Shown here: positions 1 to 7,263 of the stretch, piece after piece | Layout: each line of letters starts with the position of its first letter | Position numbering within the stretch: the stretch's first letter is position 1 | Assembly (NCBI GenBank): GCA_036502965.1 | Contig: DASXXT010000301.1 | Span: 1-28,206 of the forward strand | Direction: 5' to 3' | Length of the DNA stretch: 28,206 nt | Origin: Roseiarcus sp036502965 | GTDB lineage: Bacteria; Pseudomonadota; Alphaproteobacteria; Rhizobiales; Beijerinckiaceae | The notes under the pieces: model-generated | Told to the model about the DNA's origin: nothing | Seen by the model: only the letters and a program-made list of their open reading frames with translations | The model's database searches: none | Translations under genes and position numbers: made by a program

Positions 1-70
1 CGCCAAGCAGCGGCCACAGCGTGGCGAGGACCGCGCAAGCCGCCATTCCCGCCAGGACAAACCACACCAT
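1..70 (-). CDS. ccmI: Cytochrome c biogenesis protein CcmI, N-terminus only (runs off window)
   Basis: Only the first 23 codons are present, read leftward from an ATG at 70-68. They encode one hydrophobic segment beginning MVWFVLAGMAACAVLATLWP. This matches the usual first transmembrane helix of CcmI (CycH), the inner-membrane protein that presents apocytochrome c to the CcmF/H haem ligation complex. In many Rhizobiales the ccmIEFH operon lies near a two-component system and a small lipoprotein, and both a sensor kinase and a lipoprotein occur upstream here. The call rests on a short segment plus context, so another single-pass membrane protein is possible. The 198 bases between this start and position 268 hold no gene that I can see and should contain its promoter. 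Confidence 0.6.
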   Translation of the reverse strand, partial: MVWFVLAGMAACAVLATLWPLLG

Positions 71-268
71 TAACCAGCCTCAGCGCGGCCCCTTGAACTG
101 CCGCCGGGTAAAAGTCCGGGCTCTGTTATCGCAAAGCGAAGTTTAGGTCTCGTCAAAATGGGACAAGCGCGGCAAATCCATGGCTCAGGCTTTCCGGGTT
201 GGGCGCCTTGCGGAGCGAAATCCGCGATTCCCTCACGCGGGAGCCGCCGGACGGCTCCGACTGGATCA

Positions 269-433
269 TCACAGAGGCCTGCCGCCGTCCACCGGCAGAA
301 TCGCCCCGGTCATGAACGTCAAGCTCGTTCCCACCGCGAGCACGGCGCGAGCGACCTCCTCGGGTGCGGCGAGCCTGCGTAGCGGCGTGCGGCCGGCTTG
401 CTCGTCACGCCAGCAGGCAGCGATCCGCGAGGT
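269..433 (-). pseudogene. C-terminal tail of a short-chain dehydrogenase (SDR), fused to the ABC ATPase remnant
   Basis: About 54 codons encode a typical classical-SDR ending: RTPLRRLAAPEEVA, then a VxxLxS-like segment, then MTGAILPVDGGRPL and a stop. The PEEVA helix and the TGxxLPVDGG C-terminal motif are hallmarks of the family. The cofactor-binding TGxxxGIG motif and the catalytic Ser-Tyr-Lys are absent. The frame is continuous with the upstream ABC ATPase remnant; the change of family falls near position 434. This looks like the scar of a deletion that removed the end of an ATPase gene and the first four-fifths of an SDR gene. A functional product is very unlikely. Confidence 0.8.
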
Positions 434-1822
434 GACCAGTTCGGGCAATTCGGAGGAATAGAGCAGGACTGCGCCGCCGGACTCGGCGAAACGTCGGACA
501 GCCGCATAGATCGACCGCTTCGTTCCGACGTCGACGCCGCGGGTCGGATCATAAGGCAAGAGGATTCTGGCGCCGGTCTGCATCGCGCGGGCCAAGGGCT
601 TTCTGCTGGTTGCCGCCGGAAAGGTAGCCGATCCGGAAATCGAGATAGCGCGGACCGAGGTCGACCTCGGAGGAGGACCCGACCGCGGCGTCGCGCTCCA
701 GGCGCTCCGAGATGAGACCCGCTCGCCCAATCCGCCCAACGACCGGAAGAACGATGTTGGTCGCCGTCGCGAGAGCCGGAAAGATCCCCTCGGTCTTGCG
801 CTCCTCCGGCAGAAAAGCGATTCCCCGGCCCGTCTTCAGGGCGACATCAGGACCCGAGAGCCGAACCGATGCGCCGTCCACCTTGACCGAACCGGAAGCG
901 AGCGGAGCTAGCCCTAAGAGGGCGCGGAAAAGCGCGCGCTGTCCCTGCCCCTCAAGCCCCGCGACGCCGAGAATTTCGCCTTCGCGCAGCTTCAGGGAAA
1001 TATTCCTGAGAGTCCCGCCCGCCAGTCCCTCGGCTTCGAGGACAGCGGGGCGCGCCGAGTTTCCAGAGGCCGCGCGACGCTGTATTTCCTGTGCCTGGCT
1101 GCGGCCCACCATCATCTCGAAGATGATGTGATCGGTGGCGTCCTCGAGTCCTACCGTCCCAATGCTGCGGCCGTTGCGGAGAACAGTCGCGCGCTGGCAG
1201 AGTTCGCGGACCTCCGCAAGCCGATGTGAGATGTAGAGGACAGCCGCGCCCGCGGCGGTTGCCTAACGGACGAGACCGAAAAGCCAGTCGATCTCGGCCA
1301 GGGCGGCGGTCGGCTCATCGAGGATGAGCGCCTTTGGGTTGCAGGCGAAGGCTCGCGTGATTTCGAGCCGCTGGCGCTCAGCGAGCGTCAGGCCCGCGAC
1401 GATGGCGCTGGGCGAAAGTCGCAGGCCGAAGCGGTTGAGAATGGCTGCGCCCTGCTTCTGCGTCGCCACGCCGGACACTAAGCCGAGCCTTCCCTTCGCC
1501 TGTCGCGGCAAGGATAAATTCTGCGCGACCGTAAAGTTGGGGACGAGACTCAGCTCCTGAAAGGCCGTCGCCACGCCGCGACGGCGAGCGGCGACGATCG
1601 CATGCGGGTTCATAGGGCCGCCGCCGATCCGCATCTTTCCGACATTCGGTTGACGACCCCGCTCAGGATCTTGACGAGCGTCAACCTACCCGCGCCGTTC
1701 TCTCCCAGGAGGGCGTGCACTTCGCCGGCCCGAAGCTCGATCGAAACGTCTTGAAGCGCGACGGTCGCGCCATAAGACTTCGATACGGAACGCACGTCGA
1801 GTGCGCAGACCGCTCCTGACAC
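434..1822 (-). pseudogene. Degenerate RbsA/MglA-type sugar ABC transporter ATPase
   Basis: The pieces together cover a two-domain sugar-import ATPase. The N-terminus (1822-1640) has a Walker A reading GENGAGRLT in place of GENGAGKST, so the essential Lys and the following Ser are lost. A frameshift near 1640 leads into the next frame, with FQELSLVPN, LTLAERQRLEI and ILDEPTAAL. That frame is cut by TAG at 1265-1263, where a Gln (CAG) would be expected before a segment ending LYISHRLAEV, and it continues in the same frame to LSGGNQQK. A second frameshift near 597 leads to the last piece, where the Walker B/D-loop region reads LLPYDPTRGVD instead of LLDEPTRGVD. Five independent lesions make this a pseudogene. 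No partner permease or binding protein remains beside it. Confidence 0.93.
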
Positions 1823-1881
1823 GTCTCATTCCGAGGCCGGCCATTTTTTGGCGAATGGGAACGATTGCATCGGGTGATCTT

Positions 1882-2049
1882 TCAGTCAACCGTCAATTTG
1901 ACGAAAGCCGTATCCTCATCTTCGCAGCGATTCCCGAGGACGCGAAATGGGGCCTTGAGCGATAATCCATACCCATCGTGGTGATAGAACCGGCCGCCGG
2001 AGATGGTGGCGCGACGATCGGGATGCGAGTCTCGATGGACCTCAGCTCG
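1882..2049 (-). pseudogene. Unrecognised C-terminal gene remnant
   Basis: An open stretch of about 55 codons ends at TGA 1884-1882 and reads, in part, ISGGRFYHHDGYGLSLKAPF and later CEDEDTAFVKLTVD. It has no start codon with a ribosome site, and it is closed upstream by a stop overlapping the end of the lipoprotein gene. The composition (mixed polar and hydrophobic, low in Arg and Ser runs) is protein-like, unlike the other frames here. I do not recognise the family. Its position just upstream of the dead sugar ATPase suggests it was the last part of another gene in the same decayed cluster. It could be chance coding-like sequence. Confidence 0.4.
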
Positions 2050-2491
2050 TCATCTTCCAGCTCCCGTCCGGCTGTTTGCAGCCAACGCCGCGGCCCCGGT
2101 TGGGCCGGCCAGCGACATAGATAGTCTGCGAATAAGCCCGGCAGCCGTCGCCCGACGCCGCGCCGGCCTCGACAAAGCCGAATACCCCGTGGGATCCGCG
2201 CCATGAGCGCTTCTGCCCCGAATCGAGCGCCCCTATCTGCGCCTGCCACGCCGCTTGGCGGTCGTCGTCTGTCAGCGACGCGCCGACTGGCCCGCCGAGG
2301 GCGCCGCCGAGCGCGGCGCCGGTCGGAGTCGCTGGCATGGGAATCCCAGCTGGCGTGGGTGCGATACTTGACGTTGCGGTACCGGCTGGCGTCGTGGATC
2401 CGGTGACCGGCGGCGCGCCGCTCGAGCCGACGCTTTGACAACCAGCAAGCCCGATTGATCCAATGGCAATCATCAAAAGGCCCGACCGCAT
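2042..2491 (-). CDS. Small outer-membrane lipoprotein, RT0821/Lpp0805 surface-protein family
   Basis: The 149-residue product starts with a lipoprotein signal, MRSGLLMIAIGSIGLAGC, with the lipobox LAGC and the acylated Cys at residue 18. A Ser/Thr/Pro-rich linker follows. Then come a short glycine-zipper stretch (GAALGGALGGPVGASL) and a C-terminal domain with a conserved Cys, ending in CKQPDGSWK, which is typical of the RT0821/Lpp0805 family. I chose the ATG at 2491 because AGGAGA lies nine bases upstream; in-frame ATGs at 2500 and 2518 are worse placed. It lies 64 bases downstream of the sensor kinase and may be cotranscribed with it. The molecular function of the family is not established; a surface or envelope role is inferred. 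Confidence 0.82.
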   Translation of the reverse strand: MRSGLLMIAIGSIGLAGCQSVGSSGAPPVTGSTTPAGTATSSIAPTPAGIPMPATPTGAALGGALGGPVGASLTDDDRQAAWQAQIGALDSGQKRSWRGSHGVFGFVEAGAASGDGCRAYSQTIYVAGRPNRGRGVGCKQPDGSWKMTS

Positions 2492-2555
2492 CGCTTTCAT
2501 TCTCCTGGGCTCGGTCATTTGAGGTTCGCCAAAGGTGGAACCGCGAAGGCGCGCC

Positions 2556-3938
2556 TCACACGCACGGCAGCCGCAGAATCGCTCGCAAGCCCCCGAGCGG
2601 GCTTTCGTCGAGCTCGAGCGAGCCGCCGTAGATCGACGCGAGTTCGACCACGATGGAAAGCCCAAGGCCGGAGCCAGGCCTCGACTCGTCGAGCCGCTTG
2701 CCCCGCTCAACCGCAGCGGCGCGCGCGTTCCTGTCGAGGCCCGGACCGTCGTCGTCAATTTCGGCGACGAGAAATGGACCGGGGTCCTTGCCAGCCGCCG
2801 TCGCGCGGGCGGCGTGAATGGCGACCCGCTCGCGCGCCCACTTTCCCGCATTGTCGAGCAGGTTGCCGATGAGATCGGTAAGGTCCTGCGCCTCGCCGCG
2901 AAACCTGAGGCCGGGCTGCAACGCGACGTCGAACGTCAGGACCCGATCGCCATGCAGCTTCTCGTAGGTGCGGACAAGCCCCTCGACGACCGGCTTCACT
3001 TCCGTCGCTGCGCCGAAGGTCCTGGCGCGGGCAGCGGCGCGCGCGCGGTCCAGGTAGAACGTCACCTGCCGGCGCATAATCTCGGCCTGTTCGTGCACCT
3101 TTTCCGACAGGCTTGGGCTCTCTGAATCGGCCTCGTTCATGAGCACGCTGAGCGGCGTCTTGAGGGCATGGGCGAGATTGCCGACCTGGGTGCGCGCGCG
3201 CTCGACGATCTCGCGGTTGGCGTCGATCAGCTGATTGACTTCGGTCGCCAGCGGGGCGACGTCCTGCGGAAATTCGCCTGCGATATGTTCGGCCTCCCCG
3301 CGGCGGATAGCCGCCACCCCTTCTTGCAGGACGCGGAGCGGACGCAGGCCGAATCGAACCGCAAGCGCCGTCGAGCCGATCAGCGCGAGCGCCAGCGTCA
3401 AGAACGTCGCCGCGAGCGCATATTCGAAGCTGCGCTCCTGGGCCTGGATCACGTCGGCGTTGGCGGCGACCTGCACCAAGTATCGTCCGTCGTCGCCGGC
3501 GTCGATCTCGCGCTGGATCATCCTCAGTTGATGCCCGCCTGGACCGACCGCGTAGCCGCTAAGAATGGCGCCCGGATCATTGCCCACAACCGGCAGCTGC
3601 GGCAGCTGAGTCGCGAACAGCGACTTCGAGGCCCGGATTTCCGGCGGCTTCACGTCGGTGCGGGTGCTTTGCCAGTACCAGCCCGAGAACGCGAGCTCGA
3701 ATTGCGGCGCGATCGCCGCTGGCGCCGCCGCGGCCTTCCCCTCGTCATTCGGGACGGCCACATTGGCGACCAGCGCTTTTAGATAGACGCCGAGCTGGTC
3801 GTCGAAATTGGCCTCGAACCATTGCTTGTTGAGCGCGCTCAAGCCAAGCCCCGCGAGCGCGAGGATGAGGATGCTCCAGAACGCCGCAGAGAGAAAAAGG
3901 CGCGAAGCGATCGAACGTGCGCTAAGCGCCTTGAACAT
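2556..3938 (-). CDS. Membrane sensor histidine kinase, PhoQ-like
   Basis: This 460-residue inner-membrane kinase has a first transmembrane helix at about residues 14-35, a periplasmic sensor region to about 170, and a second helix at about 173-196. A HAMP linker and a dimerisation/phosphoacceptor domain follow, with His258 in NLAHALKTPLSVL. The ATPase domain shows the N box (GNLLDNAGKW, 358-367), the G1 box (DDGPG, 396-400) and the G2 box (GSGLGLSIV, 422-430). All catalytic motifs look intact. The layout resembles PhoQ-type kinases found near cytochrome c maturation genes in Rhizobiales. The expected response-regulator gene is not adjacent: only nine bases separate the kinase from the end of ilvD upstream. 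No good ribosome site is visible, so translation may be coupled to ilvD. Confidence 0.9.
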   Translation of the reverse strand: MFKALSARSIASRLFLSAAFWSILILALAGLGLSALNKQWFEANFDDQLGVYLKALVANVAVPNDEGKAAAAPAAIAPQFELAFSGWYWQSTRTDVKPPEIRASKSLFATQLPQLPVVGNDPGAILSGYAVGPGGHQLRMIQREIDAGDDGRYLVQVAANADVIQAQERSFEYALAATFLTLALALIGSTALAVRFGLRPLRVLQEGVAAIRRGEAEHIAGEFPQDVAPLATEVNQLIDANREIVERARTQVGNLAHALKTPLSVLMNEADSESPSLSEKVHEQAEIMRRQVTFYLDRARAAARARTFGAATEVKPVVEGLVRTYEKLHGDRVLTFDVALQPGLRFRGEAQDLTDLIGNLLDNAGKWARERVAIHAARATAAGKDPGPFLVAEIDDDGPGLDRNARAAAVERGKRLDESRPGSGLGLSIVVELASIYGGSLELDESPLGGLRAILRLPCV

Positions 3939-3947
3939 GAAAAAGCT

Positions 3948-5789
3948 TTACGGCACTTCCCGCACCGCCCCGCGCGCCGCGCTGGTCGCGAAGGCGGCGT
4001 AGGCGCGCAAAGCCGTCGACACGGCTCTCTTGCGCGGCTTGGCGGGTTTCCAGGCGCTCGCGCCCTTCGCCTCCATCGCCGCGCGGCGCCGGCTGAGCTC
4101 CGCCTCGTCGACGAGGAGGTTAATCGAGCGGGCGGGAATGTCGATTGTGATCATGTCGCCTTCTTCAATCAGGCCAATCGCGCCGCCCTCGGTGGCTTCC
4201 GGCGAGACGTGTCCGATCGAGAGGCCCGAGGTGCCGCCGGAGAAGCGCCCGTCAGTCACGAGAGCGCAAGCCTTGCCGAGCCCGCGCGATTTCAGATAGC
4301 TGGTCGGGTAGAGCATCTCCTGCATGCCCGGCCCCCCGCGCGGCCCCTCGTAGCGGATGACCACGACGTCGCCTGCCGCGACCTTGCCGCCCAGGATCCC
4401 CTGGACCGCGTCGTCCTGGCTCTCGAATATACGCGTCGGGCCTTTGAACTTCAGACTGCCGGCGTCGACCCCCGCCGTCTTCACGATCGAGCCATCGAGC
4501 GCGATGTTGCCGTACAGCACCGCGAGCCCACCGTCTTTGGAGAAGGCATGCTCGGAGTCGCGGATGACGCCCTTGGCGCGATCCTCGTCGAGCGAGGGAT
4601 AGCGCGCCGACTGGCTGAATGCGACCTGCGTCGGCACGCCGCCGGGCCCAGCAAGGAAGAACTCGCGTGTAGCCTTGCCGCTCGCGCGCATAATGTCGTT
4701 GCGCGACAGCGCATGCTCGAGCGACTCGGCATGCACCATCCGGACGTCGCGATTAAGCAGGCCGGCGCGGTCGAGCTCGCCCAGGATTCCCATCACCCCG
4801 CCGGCGCGATGCACGTCTTCGACATGCACGTCCGCCACGGACGGAGCGACCTTGCACAGACACGGAACGCGGCGCGAGAGCCGGTCGATATCGGCCATCG
4901 TGAAGTCGACCTCGCCCTCGTGCGCGGCGGCGAGCAGGTGCAGGACGGTGTTGGTCGAACCGCCCATGGCGATGTCGAGCGACATTGCGTTCTCGAACGC
5001 TTTAAATGTAGCAATCCCGCGCGGCAGCGCGCCTTCGTCGCCCTCTTCGTACCAGCGCCGGGCGAGATCGACGACGAGATGGCCGGCCTCGACGAACAGG
5101 CGCCGCCGGTCGGCGTGAGTCGCCACCACCGTGCCGTTCCCGGGCAGCGACAGGCCGAGCGCCTCAGTGAGGCAGTTCATCGAATTGGCGGTGAACATGC
5201 CCGAGCAGGAGCCGCAGGTCGGGCAGGCCGATCGCTCGATCACCGCGACGTCGGCGTCGGAGACTTTGGAATCGGCGGCGGCGACCATCGCGTCGATAAG
5301 GTCGACGGTGCGTGCGCCAGTCGAGAGCTTGACCTTGCCCGCCTCCATCGGGCCGCCAGAAACGAACACCGCCGGGATGTTGAGGCGCATCGCCGCCATC
5401 AGCATGCCGGGCGTGATCTTGTCGCAGTTCGAAATGCACACCAGCGCGTCGGCGCAATGGGCGTTGGCCATGTACTCGACGCTGTCGGCGATGATCTCGC
5501 GCGAGGGCAAGGAATAAAGCATACCGTCGTGGCCCATGGCGATGCCGTCGTCGACAGCGATGGTGTTGAATTCCTTGGCGACGCCGCCCGCCGCCTCGAC
5601 CTCGCGCGCCACCAATTGCCCAAGGTCCTTGAGATGCACGTGGCCGGGCACGAATTGGGTGAAGGAATTGGCGATGGCGATGATCGGCTTGCCGAAATCG
5701 CCGTCGCGCATGCCGGTCGCCCGCCAGAGGCCGCGTGCGCCCGCCATGTTGCGGCCATGGGTCGAAGTGCGGGATCGATAGGGAGGCAT
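3948..5789 (-). CDS. ilvD: Dihydroxy-acid dehydratase
   Basis: The 613-residue product has the length and start of IlvD (MPPYRSRTSTHGRNMAGARG). The enzyme dehydrates 2,3-dihydroxy-isovalerate and 2,3-dihydroxy-3-methylvalerate to the 2-oxoacids that precede valine, leucine and isoleucine. Iron-sulphur cluster ligands are visible as Cys122 in ISNCDKITPGM and Cys195 in CPTCGSCSGMF, and the C-terminal DGRFSGGTSG motif is present. IlvD belongs to the IlvD/Edd family; the close match at the N-terminus favours the true biosynthetic enzyme over a sugar-acid dehydratase. The gene is intact and precedes the sensor kinase on the same strand, an unusual partner. Its promoter should lie in 5790-5950. Confidence 0.97.
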   Translation of the reverse strand: MPPYRSRTSTHGRNMAGARGLWRATGMRDGDFGKPIIAIANSFTQFVPGHVHLKDLGQLVAREVEAAGGVAKEFNTIAVDDGIAMGHDGMLYSLPSREIIADSVEYMANAHCADALVCISNCDKITPGMLMAAMRLNIPAVFVSGGPMEAGKVKLSTGARTVDLIDAMVAAADSKVSDADVAVIERSACPTCGSCSGMFTANSMNCLTEALGLSLPGNGTVVATHADRRRLFVEAGHLVVDLARRWYEEGDEGALPRGIATFKAFENAMSLDIAMGGSTNTVLHLLAAAHEGEVDFTMADIDRLSRRVPCLCKVAPSVADVHVEDVHRAGGVMGILGELDRAGLLNRDVRMVHAESLEHALSRNDIMRASGKATREFFLAGPGGVPTQVAFSQSARYPSLDEDRAKGVIRDSEHAFSKDGGLAVLYGNIALDGSIVKTAGVDAGSLKFKGPTRIFESQDDAVQGILGGKVAAGDVVVIRYEGPRGGPGMQEMLYPTSYLKSRGLGKACALVTDGRFSGGTSGLSIGHVSPEATEGGAIGLIEEGDMITIDIPARSINLLVDEAELSRRRAAMEAKGASAWKPAKPRKRAVSTALRAYAAFATSAARGAVREVP

Positions 5790-5853
5790 GTCTCGCCTAT
5801 AGAGTGGGAAAAAGGGCGGCTAGCGCCAATTGACTGTCATAATCGCATTTTCT

Positions 5854-5875
5854 CCCGCCCGCCAGCAAGGGCGGG
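5854..5875. other. Inverted repeat upstream of ilvD
   Basis: CCCGCCC and GGGCGGG, seven bases each and perfectly complementary, flank an eight-base loop (5861-5868). On the plus strand T-rich sequence (TTCCCCTCTTCCTTTT) follows, so it could terminate plus-strand transcription, although no plus-strand gene lies immediately before it. On the minus strand it would fall in the ilvD leader. Function is unproven. Confidence 0.35.
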
Positions 5876-5996
5876 TTCCCCTCTTCCTTTTGGGAGTGGC
5901 CCGGGGGTTAGGGCCGCGAATTGACTTCGCTCTGCCGGATTGCGAGAAACGGTGCCTTCCGCCGCGCCGCGCAATCGAGGCGCAGAGTTGCGGGGC

Positions 5997-6070
5997 GCGG
6001 GTGTAGCTCAATGGTAGAGCAGCAGCCTTCCAAGCTGAATACGAGGGTTCGATTCCCTTCACCCGCTCCA
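5997..6070 (+). tRNA. tRNA-Gly (anticodon UCC)
   Basis: The sequence folds as a cloverleaf. The acceptor arms GCGGGTG (5997-6003) and CACCCGC (6060-6066) pair fully, the D stem is GCTC/GAGC (6006-6009 with 6017-6020), and the anticodon loop CTTCCAA carries TCC at 6029-6031. The T arm has GAGGG/CCCTT around TTCGATT, and CCA is encoded at 6068-6070. It reads GGA and, by wobble, GGG glycine codons. The first anticodon-stem pair is a G-A mismatch. The gene lies between ilvD and an accessory region of broken mobile-type genes, so it is a candidate integration site. I saw no copy of its 3' end elsewhere in the window. Confidence 0.97.
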
Positions 6071-6173
6071 AAATATTCGCAATACTGTCGTAAGTTCAGA
6101 CACTTAACTGATCGCGCTTCGCATGGTACGACGATTGGTCCCACATTTCGTCAACTGAACGGCAGCGGTTTCT

Positions 6174-6425
6174 TTAACTTGGCGTAGCTGGACTGCTGAA
6201 GACATCAACCTTCGTCTCCAGGCAGTGCCGGAGACTCAGGTCGGTCGCACTAACGGCGTACCAGCCCTCCGGCTTCTGGTAGAAGTCCAGGCCCCGGCCG
6301 ATCTTGGTGGTCCAGGCGTTGTCGAGCCGAACTTCCCTGTCATGCAACTTCTCGTTTAGACGCACGTCCAGGGCCACGTCGTTTTGAAGCTCGCGGGTTA
6401 ACCCCTCGGTTACCTTCGCTGCCAT
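6174..6425 (-). CDS. Small protein consisting of an MIT_C (phospholipase D-like) domain
   Basis: The 83-residue product contains LHDREVRLDNAWTTKIGRGL followed by DFYQKPEGW, a DLSLRHC segment and an ETKVDVF ending. This pattern (HDREIRxDNGWxIKIGRGLD, then LRxCxETxVDIF) is the conserved core of the C-terminal domain of MITD1, a phospholipase D-like fold also found at the C-termini of some bacterial proteins. Here it stands almost alone, with only about 28 residues before the motif, so it is probably the tail of a larger gene or a very small stand-alone version. It diverges from the gapR-like gene with 33 bases between the two starts. The domain assignment is from memory of the motif; the function in bacteria is unknown to me. 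Confidence 0.6.
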   Translation of the reverse strand: MAAKVTEGLTRELQNDVALDVRLNEKLHDREVRLDNAWTTKIGRGLDFYQKPEGWYAVSATDLSLRHCLETKVDVFSSPATPS

Positions 6426-6434
6426 ACCTGTATG

Positions 6435-6449
6435 CTCTCTTGAAGAGAG
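6435..6449. promoter_or_regulatory. Perfect palindrome between two divergent genes
   Basis: CTCTCTT-G-AAGAGAG is a perfect hyphenated palindrome of 15 bases in a 33-base gap between divergent starts. Because AAGAGAG reads the same on both strands, it lies roughly ten bases before both start codons and could act as a purine-rich ribosome site for each gene. It might also be an operator. The gap is too short to hold two ordinary promoters. Confidence 0.45.
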
Positions 6450-6458
6450 TGAGCACGC

Positions 6459-6728
6459 ATGACTGACACAGCGGGAATCCCAGGCGATCGCATTTGCTCC
6501 TTTATCGAGCGCATTGAACGCATTGACGAAGAGATGAAGGCGTTGAGCGAGGGGAAGAAGGAAGTTTTGTCAGAGGCCAAGGGAGAGGGCTTCGACGTGA
6601 AAGTGCTTAAGGAAATCCTGCGCGTGCGCAAGCAGGACAAGGACGAGCGTGACGAACAGGAGTCCCTGCTTGACCTGTATCTCAGGGCTATGGAGAGCGC
6701 CGGCGCGTCGCACGCAAAGGCGGCATAG
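6459..6728 (+). CDS. GapR-family (DUF2312) DNA-binding protein
   Basis: The 89-residue protein matches the GapR/DUF2312 pattern over nearly its whole length: FIERIERIDEEMKAL, then EVLSEAKGEGFDVKVLKEIL, then RVRKQDKDERDEQESLLDLY. In Caulobacter GapR is a small coiled-coil nucleoid protein that wraps overtwisted, AT-rich DNA ahead of forks and polymerases. The protein is intact and of full family length. Its place beside a tRNA gene and broken helicase sequence suggests an accessory copy carried by an integrated element, with the housekeeping copy elsewhere; that is inference. A GAGAG-type ribosome site precedes the ATG within the palindrome. Confidence 0.9.
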   Translation: MTDTAGIPGDRICSFIERIERIDEEMKALSEGKKEVLSEAKGEGFDVKVLKEILRVRKQDKDERDEQESLLDLYLRAMESAGASHAKAA

Positions 6729-6773
6729 CGCCAAGCCGGCGACGAACTTCCTGTCTTTGAAGGAAGCTAATTC

Positions 6774-7146
6774 TCACCATGCTTCAGTGCGCCTTTGATG
6801 AATTCGTTGATGGGAAGCCGTGCTGAGGCGAAGCCACTCGTCGAGTTTCGACCAGTGACGTCGTCCCGAGACGTTCCGCACTGCGATCGCAATCGCTTTT
6901 TTCTGGCCGACGAGAACCACGAGGCGCTTGCCGCGGGTGACGCCGGTGTAGAGAAGGTTTCGCTGCAGCATGGGCGTAGTGCTGGGTCAAGATCGGGATA
7001 ACGACGGCGGGATCCTCGAAGCCCTGGCTCTTGTGGATGGTCGCGGCGTTGGCTGGGACCCAGCGTATCGAGTTCGCCAAACCCATAGGTCGCCGAGCGG
7101 CTGTCAAAGTTGGCTCTGAGTTCGCCAGCTTCCGGACCTATTACGT
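6774..7146 (-). pseudogene. C-terminal remnant of a RecD2/TraA-like superfamily 1 helicase
   Basis: Three frames must be joined to recover the end of a RecD-like ATP-dependent DNA helicase. The first is FDSRSATYGFGELDTL (ending near 7061). The second is ANAATIHKSQGFEDPAVVIP up to LTQHY (ending near 6976). The third is MLQRNLLYTGVTRGKRLVVL up to WSKLDEWLR. These correspond to helicase motif V (TIHKSQGxExPAVVIP) and motif VI (LLYTGVTRGKR). Two frameshifts and the absence of the whole N-terminal part, including Walker A, make it a dead fragment. Such helicases are common on plasmids and integrative elements of Alphaproteobacteria. Confidence 0.9.
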
Positions 7147-7263
7147 GGAATGTCGTGATGCGCGCCCTGCTCGGCGGCGGCTGTGACGCCGTCGTGAGGC
7201 TGACCACCGCGCTCGCGCTGATCTACGTCCGGCCAGTCCGTGCCGCTGCGCGGTGCTGACGGG

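Noticed and set aside
3822..5924. Very long open frame (700 codons) on the plus strand opposite ilvD
   Set aside because: It is antisense to a clearly recognisable IlvD, its translation is rich in Arg, His and Ala with no family signature, and such shadow frames are common in high-GC genes.
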